From: Arthrobacter sp. OAP107
GTDB lineage: Bacteria; Actinomycetota; Actinomycetes; Actinomycetales; Micrococcaceae
Assembly (NCBI RefSeq): GCF_040546765.1
Contig: NZ_JBEPOK010000001.1
Location: 310,001 to 374,000, forward strand
Length of the DNA: 64,000 nucleotides
Direction: 5' to 3'
Below, in pieces: positions 36,227-43,971 of this stretch (position 1 is the first letter of the stretch; each line of letters begins with the position of its first letter). The notes under the pieces were generated by a model. The model searched no databases. It was not told the origin of the DNA and saw only the letters and a program-made list of their open reading frames with translations. The position numbers and the translations under genes were made by a program.

Positions 36227-37681
36227 CTACCGCCACGCGTCCTGGGCGGCGATGATCTCGTGCGCCTCTGCTTCGGTGTCCACGCTCGGCATGGAGCCCG
36301 GCAGCGGTCGTCCTGCGGACTCCCGAAGGAAATAGATGGCTATCGCTCCAATGACCGACGTCGCCATCAGGTAATAGGCGGGGGCCATGTCGTCCCCGGT
36401 GGCCGCGATCAGGCCCTGGACCAGGAACGGCGTCGTCCCGCCGAAGATCGCCACGGAGAAGTTATAAGCGATGCCCATGCTGCTGTAGCGGCATGACGTG
36501 GGGAACATCGCCGGAAGTGCCGAGGCAAGGTTGGCCACATAAAAGGTCACAGGGAAGGCAACCAGGGACAGACCCGCCAGGGTGGACCAGACGCTTCCGA
36601 TGCCAATTAGCAGAAAGGCCGGGACGGCAAACAGGATGGTGCTTCCGGCCCCGATCCACAGCACCGGGCGCCTTCCGATGCGGTCCGAAAGCTTGCCGGT
36701 CAGCGGGATACACAGGGACATCACCACGAGGATCGGAAGGGTAAGCAGTGTGCCGTGGACGGGGTCGTAGCCCTTGGACTCGGTCAGGTAGGTGGGCATG
36801 TAGGACGTCAGGGCGTAGCCGACGGTGTTCGCGGCCCCGGCGAGGATCATGGCCAGCACGATCTGGCGCCAGTGGCTTTTCAGAAGGCGCACCGGGCCGC
36901 CGGCGGAGGCTTCCTTCTGCGATCCGGACTCATGCGCCCCTGTCTCTGCGCCAAGGACCGCCTGGAACTGGGGGGATTCCTCAATCTTGTTCCGGAAGTA
37001 GATGGCGATCAGGCCCAGCGGTCCGGCCGCGAGGAAGGGCAGCCGCCAGCCCCAGTCCTCCATGGCGGCTTCGCCGAGGGTGACCTGCAGGACAGAGACG
37101 GTGGCGGCGCCCAGGGCAAAACCGATGTAGGAGCCCATGTCCAGGAAGCTGGCGAAGAAGCCGCGCCGCTTGTCAGGGGCATATTCACAGACGAACGTGG
37201 TGGCGCCGGCATACTCACCGCCGGTGGAGAAGCCCTGCACGAGCTTCAGGAGGACCAGCAGCGCCGCGGCCCAGACGCCTATTTGTGCGTAGCCGGGCAG
37301 GAGGCCGACGGCGAAAGTGCTGGCCGCCATCAGCATGAGGGTCGCGGCGAGCACTTTCTGCCGCCCCACCTTGTCGCCAAGCCAGCCGAAGACGACGCCT
37401 CCGATGGGGCGGGCGATGAACGTCGCTGCGAACGTGCCGAGCAGGAACAGGGTCTGGACCGTCCTGTCGGCCTCCGGAAGGAACACCGGACCCATGGTGG
37501 TGATCAGATAGCCGAAAACCCCGACGTCGTACCACTCCATGGTGTTGCCCACGATCGTGCCGCCGAGGGCCTTCTTGAGCATCCGCTGGTCCACGACATT
37601 GACGTCGGACACCGTGAGCCGGCGGGAGTACGGTCTGTCTTTACTGCTCTGGTCGGTTGTGACATCACCTTTGACTGTCAT
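36227..37681 (-). CDS. MHS-family transporter (ProP-like; betaine uptake likely)
   Basis: A 484-aa protein with 12 membrane segments. GNTMEWYDVGVFGYLITTMG, WLGDKVGRQKVL and LVQGFSTGGEYAGATTFVCE are metabolite:H+ symporter signatures closest to ProP osmolyte carriers, but the C-terminal coiled coil of ProP is absent, suggesting a nutrient rather than osmosensing role. The promoter at 37847-37900 is the shared betaine element. The first 45 bases of the gene are about 78% identical to the start of the unrelated BCCT gene. Confidence 0.85.
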   Translation of the reverse strand: MTVKGDVTTDQSSKDRPYSRRLTVSDVNVVDQRMLKKALGGTIVGNTMEWYDVGVFGYLITTMGPVFLPEADRTVQTLFLLGTFAATFIARPIGGVVFGWLGDKVGRQKVLAATLMLMAASTFAVGLLPGYAQIGVWAAALLVLLKLVQGFSTGGEYAGATTFVCEYAPDKRRGFFASFLDMGSYIGFALGAATVSVLQVTLGEAAMEDWGWRLPFLAAGPLGLIAIYFRNKIEESPQFQAVLGAETGAHESGSQKEASAGGPVRLLKSHWRQIVLAMILAGAANTVGYALTSYMPTYLTESKGYDPVHGTLLTLPILVVMSLCIPLTGKLSDRIGRRPVLWIGAGSTILFAVPAFLLIGIGSVWSTLAGLSLVAFPVTFYVANLASALPAMFPTSCRYSSMGIAYNFSVAIFGGTTPFLVQGLIAATGDDMAPAYYLMATSVIGAIAIYFLRESAGRPLPGSMPSVDTEAEAHEIIAAQDAWR

Positions 37682-37846
37682 AAAGGGTTCCTTACTGAGT
37701 GTTGGCGGGGACTTGCAGGCAGCGGGCTGCCCTTCACCCCGCGGACAGATTCGGGTTCTCGGACTCCAGGGCCCGGAAGGCGCCGTCCGGGACTATGGCT
37801 TTCTACGTGGGACCGCGCGTGGGATCCTCCCGTGTTCCGCATGAAT

Positions 37847-37900
37847 CAACAGGGTTCGCTTTATGCAACAGAGTGCGTCAGCTCACAGTCCATTGTCAAG
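37847..37900 (-). promoter_or_regulatory. Shared betaine promoter/operator, copy E (MHS transporter)
   Basis: Minus strand: TTGACA, 18 nt, CACTCT, then TGTTG-N14-TGTTG. The preceding GTGAGCTGACGCACTCTGTTG is almost the same as in copy D before the BCCT gene. The leader to the start codon is about 165 nt and resembles that of the BCCT gene. Confidence 0.75.
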
Positions 37901-37936
37901 AACATGACACCGGGGAGTGCGGCTGCTTAAATGGGA

Positions 37937-37978
37937 CAGCGAACGGCCTCCGCCACTGCCTGGCGGGGCCGTCCGCTG
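37937..37978 (-). terminator. Imperfect hairpin after the MBL hydrolase gene
   Basis: CAGCG, ACGGC and CCGCC pair in order with GGCGG, GCCGT and CGCTG. The hairpin lies 27 bp beyond the MBL hydrolase stop. Confidence 0.45.
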
Positions 37979-38004
37979 CTTACCGGGTCTTACCCGGCTA
38001 CTTC

Positions 38005-38625
38005 TTACTCGGGGATTTTGGCGAGGGTTTCGCGTTCGGCGGCGATGGTGGTGTTCTCGCCGTGTCCGGTCCTGACGATGGTGTCCGGGGGCAGGGTGAG
38101 GAGCCGTTCGCGGATGGAGGTCAGGATGGTGGGGTAGTCGCTGTAGGAGCGGCCCGTGGCGCCGGGTCCGCCGTTGAACAGGGTGTCGCCGGTGAACACG
38201 GTCCCCTCGGTGTCGAGGTGGAAGCAGGTGGAGCCGGGTGAGTGGCCCGGGGTGTGGATCGCCGTGAGCGTGGCGCCGGCGACGGCGAACTCGTCCCCGT
38301 CCTTGATCGCCTTATCGGGGGTGGTGCCGGGGTAGACCTGTTCCCAGAGGACCTGGTCCTCCGGGTTCAGCCACACCGGGGCACCCACGGCGTCGGCGAG
38401 TTCGCGGGCGGCACCGATGTGGTCGTTGTGCGCGTGCGTGAGCAGGACCGCCTTCACCTTCCGGCCGGCCACGGCGTTGATGATCGCGGCGGCGTCGTGC
38501 GGGGAATCAATGACCACGCACTCCTCATCGTTGCCCACGATCCAGACGTTGTTCTCCACATCCCACGTCCCGCCGTCCAGCGAAAACGTTCCCGAGGTGA
38601 CCAGGTTCTCGATCGTGACACTCAT
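38005..38625 (-). CDS. MBL-fold hydrolase (mycothiol-thioester/formaldehyde-detoxification partner)
   Basis: A 206-aa protein with the metallo-beta-lactamase motif THAHNDHIGAA, plus HTPGHSPGS and the later GDTLFNGGPG Asp. It is translated with mscR (ATGA overlap). In mycothiol-using actinobacteria this gene pair is common, and the hydrolase is thought to act on S-formylmycothiol or related thioesters, releasing formate. That role is inferred from pairing; the fold itself is clear. Confidence 0.85.
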   Translation of the reverse strand: MSVTIENLVTSGTFSLDGGTWDVENNVWIVGNDEECVVIDSPHDAAAIINAVAGRKVKAVLLTHAHNDHIGAARELADAVGAPVWLNPEDQVLWEQVYPGTTPDKAIKDGDEFAVAGATLTAIHTPGHSPGSTCFHLDTEGTVFTGDTLFNGGPGATGRSYSDYPTILTSIRERLLTLPPDTIVRTGHGENTTIAAERETLAKIPE

Positions 38626-39758
38626 ACGGATGCTCCTGCGGTTGCGGCAGCGGACCGGGTTTCGGTGGCGGGCTGGATTTCGACGACGGAGCGCAGGACC
38701 TTGCCTTCGTGCATTTTGTCGAAGGCTTCCTCGACCTGGTCGATCGTGATCCGTTCGGAGACGAACGCGTCCAGGTCCAGGTTGCCGGCCTTGTAGTGGG
38801 AGACGAGCATCGGGAAGTCCCGGGAGGGCAGGCAGTCCCCGTACCAGGAGGACTTCAGCGACCCGCCCCGGCCAAAGACATCCAGCAGCGGCAGTTCCAG
38901 GACCATCTCCGGGGTCGGGACACCGACCAGGACCACCCGCCCGGCCAGGTCACGGGCGTAGAACGCCTGCTTGTACGTTTCGGGCCGGCCCACGGCCTCG
39001 ATCACCACATCCGCGCCGTTCCCGCCCGTGAGGTCCCGGATCGCCTCGACCGGGTCAACTTCGCGGGAGTTCACCCCGTGCGTCGCGCCCAGGGACCTGG
39101 CCATCGCGATCTTGTTCTCGTCGATGTCCACGGCGATGATCGTCGTCGCCCCGGCCAGCTTCGCGCCGGCGATCGCCGCGATCCCGACCCCGCCGCAGCC
39201 GATCACGGCCACCGACTCGCCGCGCTTGACCTCACCGGTGTTGATCGCCGCACCGATCCCGGCCATCACACCACAGCCCAGCAAACCCACCGCGGCCGGG
39301 TCGGCGTCCTCATCAACCTTCGTGCACTGCCCGGCAGCGACCAGGGTCTTCTCCGCGAACGCCCCGATCCCCAGCGCCGGGGACAGCTCGGTCCCGTCCT
39401 CCAGGGTCATCTTCTGCGTGGCGTTGGCCGTGTTGAAACAATACTGCGGCTGGCCCTTCGCGCACGCCCGGCACTGCCCGCACACCGCGCGCCAGTTCAG
39501 GATCACCCGGTCCCCCGGCGCCACCTCGGTCACACCCGCACCCACCGCGGAAACCACACCGGTGGCCTCATGGCCCAGCAGATACGGGAACTCATCACCA
39601 ATACCACCCAGCTTGTAATGCAGATCCGTATGGCACACCCCGCACGTCAGAACATCAACCAGCGCCTCACCCGGGCCCGGATCCGGCACCAGGATCGTCT
39701 CCACCGACACCGGAGCATCCTTCGCCCTGACAACAACTGCCTTAACTTTATGAACCAT
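38622..39758 (-). CDS. mscR: S-(hydroxymethyl)mycothiol dehydrogenase
   Basis: A 378-aa class III-type zinc alcohol dehydrogenase. Catalytic zinc ligands are in TCGVCHTD and GHEATG; the structural zinc Cys set is CGQCRACAKGQPQYC; the NAD fold is VAVIGCGGVGIAAIAGAKLA. The sequence agrees with MscR/AdhE2 of mycothiol-dependent formaldehyde dehydrogenases. It oxidises the formaldehyde-mycothiol adduct to the formyl thioester. Formaldehyde from betaine demethylation is the obvious source. A GntR-type operator lies 140 bp upstream. Confidence 0.9.
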   Translation of the reverse strand: MVHKVKAVVVRAKDAPVSVETILVPDPGPGEALVDVLTCGVCHTDLHYKLGGIGDEFPYLLGHEATGVVSAVGAGVTEVAPGDRVILNWRAVCGQCRACAKGQPQYCFNTANATQKMTLEDGTELSPALGIGAFAEKTLVAAGQCTKVDEDADPAAVGLLGCGVMAGIGAAINTGEVKRGESVAVIGCGGVGIAAIAGAKLAGATTIIAVDIDENKIAMARSLGATHGVNSREVDPVEAIRDLTGGNGADVVIEAVGRPETYKQAFYARDLAGRVVLVGVPTPEMVLELPLLDVFGRGGSLKSSWYGDCLPSRDFPMLVSHYKAGNLDLDAFVSERITIDQVEEAFDKMHEGKVLRSVVEIQPATETRSAAATAGASV

Positions 39759-39864
39759 GAGGTCACATTCCTTTCGGGTGTTCTGCGGCTGACGCAGTCC
39801 ACCCGGCAGGCCTGTGGCGCTGTTCGCGGGGGAGCGGGGCGTTGCCGGAGGACATCAGCGCAGC

Positions 39865-39908
39865 TGATATTCCATTGATATTTTGTGAGCCAGATAACTG
39901 ATATATAA
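39865..39908. promoter_or_regulatory. GntR-type operator cluster upstream of mscR
   Basis: TGATATATAA at 39899-39908, preceded by TGATATT at 39865 and 39876. The 23-bp distance between 39876 and 39899 equals that between the two sites at 35345 and 35368. It lies between the divergent mscR and DUF6457 genes. Confidence 0.5.
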
Positions 39909-39987
39909 GCGATCGTATGCCCCGGGCCTTGCTGCGTCAACGCGGCAAGGGGCAAGCTGAACGAAGTGCCCTGTAGAAGGAGAGATC

Positions 39988-40320
39988 ATGGCCGTCAACG
40001 ATGAAATGCAGATCCTCGGTGAGTGGTACGAGCAGCTGGCGAGGGCGTTGGAGATCCCTGATCTCGACGTCGATCAGGAGCTGCTGCTGGACCTGGCGCG
40101 GAAATCTGCCGATCATGTCATTCATGCCGCGGCGCCGGTGACGGCTTTCCTGGTGGGCTACGCGGCGGGCCAGGGAGCCGGGAAAAACAACGCGGGCTCT
40201 GTAGGGGGCAGCGAAGCGACCGCCCGGGCCGCAGGCATCGCGTTCCGGCTGTGCGAGGACCGGGCCGGGAGCCGGGGCGGCAAGGACGCCGGACGCGGCG
40301 GCCCGGCCGGAGCGGGGTAG
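39988..40320 (+). CDS. DUF6457 domain protein
   Basis: A 110-aa protein: a helical core (LGEWYEQLARALEIPDLDVD, then QELLLDLARKSADHVIHAAA and APVTAFLVGYAAGQG) and a Gly/Ala/Arg-rich tail. In related bacteria this domain is, as far as I recall, usually found fused to a MobA-type molybdenum-cofactor nucleotidyltransferase; here it stands alone. That would fit support of the nearby molybdoenzyme. AGAAGGAGAG precedes the ATG. Confidence 0.65.
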   Translation: MAVNDEMQILGEWYEQLARALEIPDLDVDQELLLDLARKSADHVIHAAAPVTAFLVGYAAGQGAGKNNAGSVGGSEATARAAGIAFRLCEDRAGSRGGKDAGRGGPAGAG

Positions 40321-40334
40321 GGCTCAACGCAAGA

Positions 40335-40376
40335 GCGGCCGGATCCCGGTGGCTAGTGCCACCCGTATCCGGCCGC
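40335..40376. terminator. Bidirectional terminator between DUF6457 and BCCT genes
   Basis: GCGGCCGGAT pairs with ATCCGGCCGC, and inside it GGTGGC pairs with GCCACC around TAGT. It lies 15 bp after the DUF6457 stop, before the convergent BCCT gene. Confidence 0.7.
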
Positions 40377-40383
40377 CCCTAAT

Positions 40384-40434
40384 GCTGCTCTGTGCTCATT
40401 GCTGCTCTGGACTCAGTGCAGCCCTGTGCTTAGT
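40384..40434. repeat. Three 17-bp imperfect tandem repeats at the BCCT gene end
   Basis: GCTGCTCTGTGCTCATT, GCTGCTCTGGACTCAGT and GCAGCCCTGTGCTTAGT follow each other without gaps. The last overlaps the BCCT stop codon (40430-40432). Confidence 0.55.
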
Positions 40435-42328
40435 GCCGCTTGTCCCCATGCGCATCGAGCTCATTGTTGGCGCACCGTTCGTCACATTCGTGCTTTGTCA
40501 CCAGGTCGAACTGGCCGCCGCCGTGACGTTCGACCCCGCTGCGGATGGAGCGCTCGACGACGGAGGTCACCAGCCGTCTGCGCAGCGACAGCGGGTCCCT
40601 GCGCAGGTCCCTTGTCAGGGCAAGGCACATCAGGAACATCACGATGACGAAGGGCAGGGCTGACACGATGGTGATCCGTTGCAGTCCCGCGAGTGCTTCG
40701 GCAGGCTTGTCGCCGCCTGCAAGGAGCATCACTGCGGCGACTGCGCCGGTGAGGGTACCCCAGAAGATAACCACTCCCCGGCGGGGTTCTTCAGCACCGT
40801 TGGAGCTAAGCGAGCCCATCACGATGGAGGCCGCGTCAGCACCCGTGACGAAGAAGATGGCAACCAGGATCATCGCCAGAATGGAAACCGCGCCTGCAAT
40901 GGCGTTGGGCAGCGGCAAGTGGTGGAGCAAATCGAACAGAGCCCCGTCGAAGGAAATCGTCGGAGTCCCATCGACGATCTTGGCCAGGCCATCAGTCTTG
41001 TCCGGTGTGGCGTCTGCCGTGGACTGGATGTGGATGGCGGCGCCGCCGAAGATGCCGAACCAGATCACGCTCACGACGCTGGGGACCAGCAGGACGCCGG
41101 TGACGAACTGGCGGATGGTGCGGCCGCGGCTGATGCGGGCGATGAACAGGCCCACGAAGGGAGTCCAGGAGACCCACCAGGCCCAGTAGAAGATGGTCCA
41201 GCCGGACATCCACGTGCGCAGGGCATCGTCACCGACGGCCTCGGTCCGGGAAGCCATCTCAGCCAGATCCCGTGCATAGTCGCCGACAGCCGCCGGGATC
41301 AGGTTCAGGATGAAGAGTGTCGGGCCGGCCACGAACACGATGATGGCCAGGACTGCAGCCAAAACCATGTTGATGTTGGACAGCCACTGAATTCCGCGGC
41401 TGATGCCGGAGACTGCCGAGGCCACAAAACAGGCTGTGAGTACGGCAACGATCACCACGAGCACGGGGGTGGCAAGTTGGCCGCCGATCCAGCCGTTGGA
41501 TGCCATCCCGCTGCCGATCTGCAGTGCCCCGAGTCCGAGGGATGCTGCCGTTCCGAAGAGTGTGGCAAAGATGGCCAGCATGTTGATGACCTTGCCGATC
41601 GGACCTTCCACCCTGCGGATGCCGAACAGCGACGTGAAAACGGTGGAAATGAGTTGCTTGCGGCCGAGGCGGTAGGACCCGTAGGCCATGGCAACGCCCA
41701 CCACCGCGTACATTGCCCACGGGTGCAGGGTCCAGTGGAAGATCGAGGTTGCCATTGCCGTTTGGACGGCCGCGGGAGTCTGGCCGTCCACCGTGCCCGG
41801 CGGCGGCGAAATGTAGTGGTAGAGCGGCTCGGCTACGCCGTAGAACATCAGGCCGATGCCCATGCCGGCCGCGAACATCATCGAGACCCACGAGACCATC
41901 GAGTACTCGGGCTTTTCCGAGTCTTTCCCCAGGGGAATGTTCCCGAAGCGGCTGACTGCCAGCCAGAGTACGTAGACCACAAACAGGGAGGAGAGGGCAA
42001 CGAACAGCCATCCGGTGTTTTCCATGACCCAGTCAAGGACAACCTGGGAAGTGGCGGCCAGGTTTTCCTTGCCGGCAAATCCCCAGATCACAAAGGCCAG
42101 TGTGAGCAGTCCGGCGATGCCGAAGACCACCTTGTCCAAGCCTCCATGGCGGAACAGCTGGCTGCTGCGCCGTGCTTCTTCATGTTCTGATTCGGTTTCC
42201 CGCAGGGCCTGAAGGATTTCCAGGTCCTCCCGGGTAGTTTCAGTTTCTTGTTCCAAGGCCGGCTCCACCCCCGGGGCCCGACCGTCTTCACTGCTTTCAT
42301 CGATAGTGACGTCACTATTGATTGTCAT
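40430..42328 (-). CDS. BCCT-family betaine/choline transporter
   Basis: A 632-aa protein with 12 membrane segments framed by charged N- and C-terminal tails. The BCCT signature is intact: FYWAWWVSWTPFVGLFIARI, followed by SRGRTIRQFV; the glycine-rich MMFAAGMGIGLMFYGVAEPL is also typical of this betaine/carnitine/choline transporter family. The N-terminal tail is acidic and about 75 residues long. Expression is predicted from the shared betaine promoter at 42514-42566. It likely imports glycine betaine as carbon and nitrogen source. Confidence 0.92.
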   Translation of the reverse strand: MTINSDVTIDESSEDGRAPGVEPALEQETETTREDLEILQALRETESEHEEARRSSQLFRHGGLDKVVFGIAGLLTLAFVIWGFAGKENLAATSQVVLDWVMENTGWLFVALSSLFVVYVLWLAVSRFGNIPLGKDSEKPEYSMVSWVSMMFAAGMGIGLMFYGVAEPLYHYISPPPGTVDGQTPAAVQTAMATSIFHWTLHPWAMYAVVGVAMAYGSYRLGRKQLISTVFTSLFGIRRVEGPIGKVINMLAIFATLFGTAASLGLGALQIGSGMASNGWIGGQLATPVLVVIVAVLTACFVASAVSGISRGIQWLSNINMVLAAVLAIIVFVAGPTLFILNLIPAAVGDYARDLAEMASRTEAVGDDALRTWMSGWTIFYWAWWVSWTPFVGLFIARISRGRTIRQFVTGVLLVPSVVSVIWFGIFGGAAIHIQSTADATPDKTDGLAKIVDGTPTISFDGALFDLLHHLPLPNAIAGAVSILAMILVAIFFVTGADAASIVMGSLSSNGAEEPRRGVVIFWGTLTGAVAAVMLLAGGDKPAEALAGLQRITIVSALPFVIVMFLMCLALTRDLRRDPLSLRRRLVTSVVERSIRSGVERHGGGQFDLVTKHECDERCANNELDAHGDKRH

Positions 42329-42513
42329 GAGGGGTTTTCCTTAATTGAATGTGCGGGACGGCCCAGCCTTGCCATCGGGGTTTGGGCCCGCGGCAGGTTC
42401 GGATCGTCCACGGAGGACAGTCAGGATGGTCGCCGTCGACGATCCTGACTTTGTGAATGCGGACCGGCAGTTTTGCCGGGAGCACCCGCTGTGCTCAGGA
42501 GTTCCGCAGTAAT

Positions 42514-42566
42514 CAACACACTTCGCCTTCAGCAACAGAGTGCGCCAGCTCACACGCGTTGTCAAG
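42514..42566 (-). promoter_or_regulatory. Shared betaine promoter/operator, copy D (BCCT transporter)
   Basis: Minus strand: TTGACA, 17 nt, CACTCT, then TGTTG-N14-TGTTG. It is divergent from copy C, with about 25 bp between them, the same arrangement as copies A and B. Confidence 0.75.
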
Positions 42567-42591
42567 GACTTTTTATTGCCGCCGTCACCTC

Positions 42592-42644
42592 TTGACAGCG
42601 GAGATGTGATGCAGCACTCTGTTGCTTATTGTGATTGTTGTTGC
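42592..42644 (+). promoter_or_regulatory. Shared betaine promoter/operator, copy C (ferredoxin reductase 2)
   Basis: TTGACA at 42592-42597, 17 nt, CACTCT, then TGTTG at 42620 and 42639. GTGATTGTTGTTGCGC here matches GCGATTGTTGTTGCGC of copy B, so the whole promoter was duplicated with the gene. Confidence 0.75.
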
Positions 42645-42672
42645 GCATGAAGCAATTAAGAAAGAAGTGACT

Positions 42673-43878
42673 ATGCAGACGCTTGCGATCGTGGGAGCCT
42701 CACTGGCCGGCCTTTCGGCAGCCCGGGCGGCCCGCGCTCAAGGCTTCTCGGGACGGCTGGTCATCATTGGCGATGAGCATCACCGGCCCTACGACAGGCC
42801 GCCCCTGTCCAAGGATTTCCTGCTGGGCACCATTACGGCCGAAGACCTCTTCCTCGAGACCGACGACGACGGACTGAACGCCGAGTGGATTCTCGGAGGC
42901 AGCGCGACCAGCCTGGACACAGACACGCGGACCATCCGCCTTCACGATGGCCGCACCGTCACTGCAGACGGCATTGTCATCGCGACCGGTGCGCGGGCAC
43001 GCCAGATACCTGCCCTCGCGGGCCTCGACAACGTGTTCTACCTGCGGACCATGGCTGATGCCCAGGGTTTGACTCCCAGGTTGGTGGCCGGGGCCCGCAT
43101 GATTGTGGTCGGCGCCGGTTTCATCGGTGCCGAGGTTGCCTCTGCCGCCGCTTCCCGGGGGATGGAGGTGACCATGATCAACAATTCGCCGGTCCCCTTC
43201 ACGGCCCAGCTCGGAGAGGACATGGGATCCGTGGTGGCCAACCTCCACGAGGCCAACGGCGTGAGCCTTATCTGTGGCACCGGCATCGACGAGTTCCACA
43301 GCACGGGGAACCACGTGACCGGACTTCGCCTCGCGGATGGCAGGGAACTGGCCGCTGACGTTGTGGTGGTGGGGATCGGTGCGGAGCCGAATGTTGAGTG
43401 GCTTGCCGGGTCGGGGGTGGAGGTCGACGGCGGTGTGTTGTGTGATGCGATGGGGCGCACCAGTGTTCCGGGCATTGTGGCGGTGGGGGACTGCGCTGCC
43501 TGGTTCGACGCCGCTGTTGATAGGCATCGCCGGGTGGAGCACTGGACCGGTGCGTTGGAGCGGGCGGCGCTGGCGGTGCAGGCGCTGCTGGACAGTGACG
43601 CCCCGGTTCAGCCGCTGAAGCCGCCGTATTTCTGGTCGGACCAGCACGGGGTGAAGATCCAGTTCGCCGGCCACTCAACGGGCCACGACCGCGTGGAGAT
43701 AGAGACGGGCGACCCCAGCGAACACAATTTCCTCGCTGTCTATTACCGGGGCGAGGACGCGGTGGCCGTTTTGGGCATGAACCAGCCACGGCTCTTTACC
43801 CGGTGGCGGCGAAGCCTGGTGCCGGCGGCACCCAAGCCGGCAGCTGCCGTCGTGCCCGCCGCGGCAACCACACACTAG
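42673..43878 (+). CDS. FAD-dependent ferredoxin reductase (copy 2)
   Basis: A 401-aa protein from ATG 42673. It has the same layout as copy 1: MQTLAIVGASLAGLSAARAA, a second fold at MIVVGAGFIGAEVASAAASR, and VAVGDCAAW. The N- and C-terminal parts are diverged from copy 1, but 43351-43677 is about 97% identical to 23324-23650. It probably supplies electrons, through the single Rieske ferredoxin at 22047, to oxygenase copy 2, which follows after 93 bp. Confidence 0.9.
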   Translation: MQTLAIVGASLAGLSAARAARAQGFSGRLVIIGDEHHRPYDRPPLSKDFLLGTITAEDLFLETDDDGLNAEWILGGSATSLDTDTRTIRLHDGRTVTADGIVIATGARARQIPALAGLDNVFYLRTMADAQGLTPRLVAGARMIVVGAGFIGAEVASAAASRGMEVTMINNSPVPFTAQLGEDMGSVVANLHEANGVSLICGTGIDEFHSTGNHVTGLRLADGRELAADVVVVGIGAEPNVEWLAGSGVEVDGGVLCDAMGRTSVPGIVAVGDCAAWFDAAVDRHRRVEHWTGALERAALAVQALLDSDAPVQPLKPPYFWSDQHGVKIQFAGHSTGHDRVEIETGDPSEHNFLAVYYRGEDAVAVLGMNQPRLFTRWRRSLVPAAPKPAAAVVPAAATTH

Positions 43879-43971
43879 ACAAAAACCGAGGCGCCAAACC
43901 GGCGCCCACACAAAATCCATAACACCCAAGATTTCCCCTGCACCTGTGAGTGCCGTTCTGAGGAGAGCAAA

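Noticed and set aside
37682..37846. Possible glycine riboswitch in the transporter leaders
   Set aside because: The leader lacks the tandem aptamer layout I would expect and resembles only the BCCT leader; no known class can be supported.
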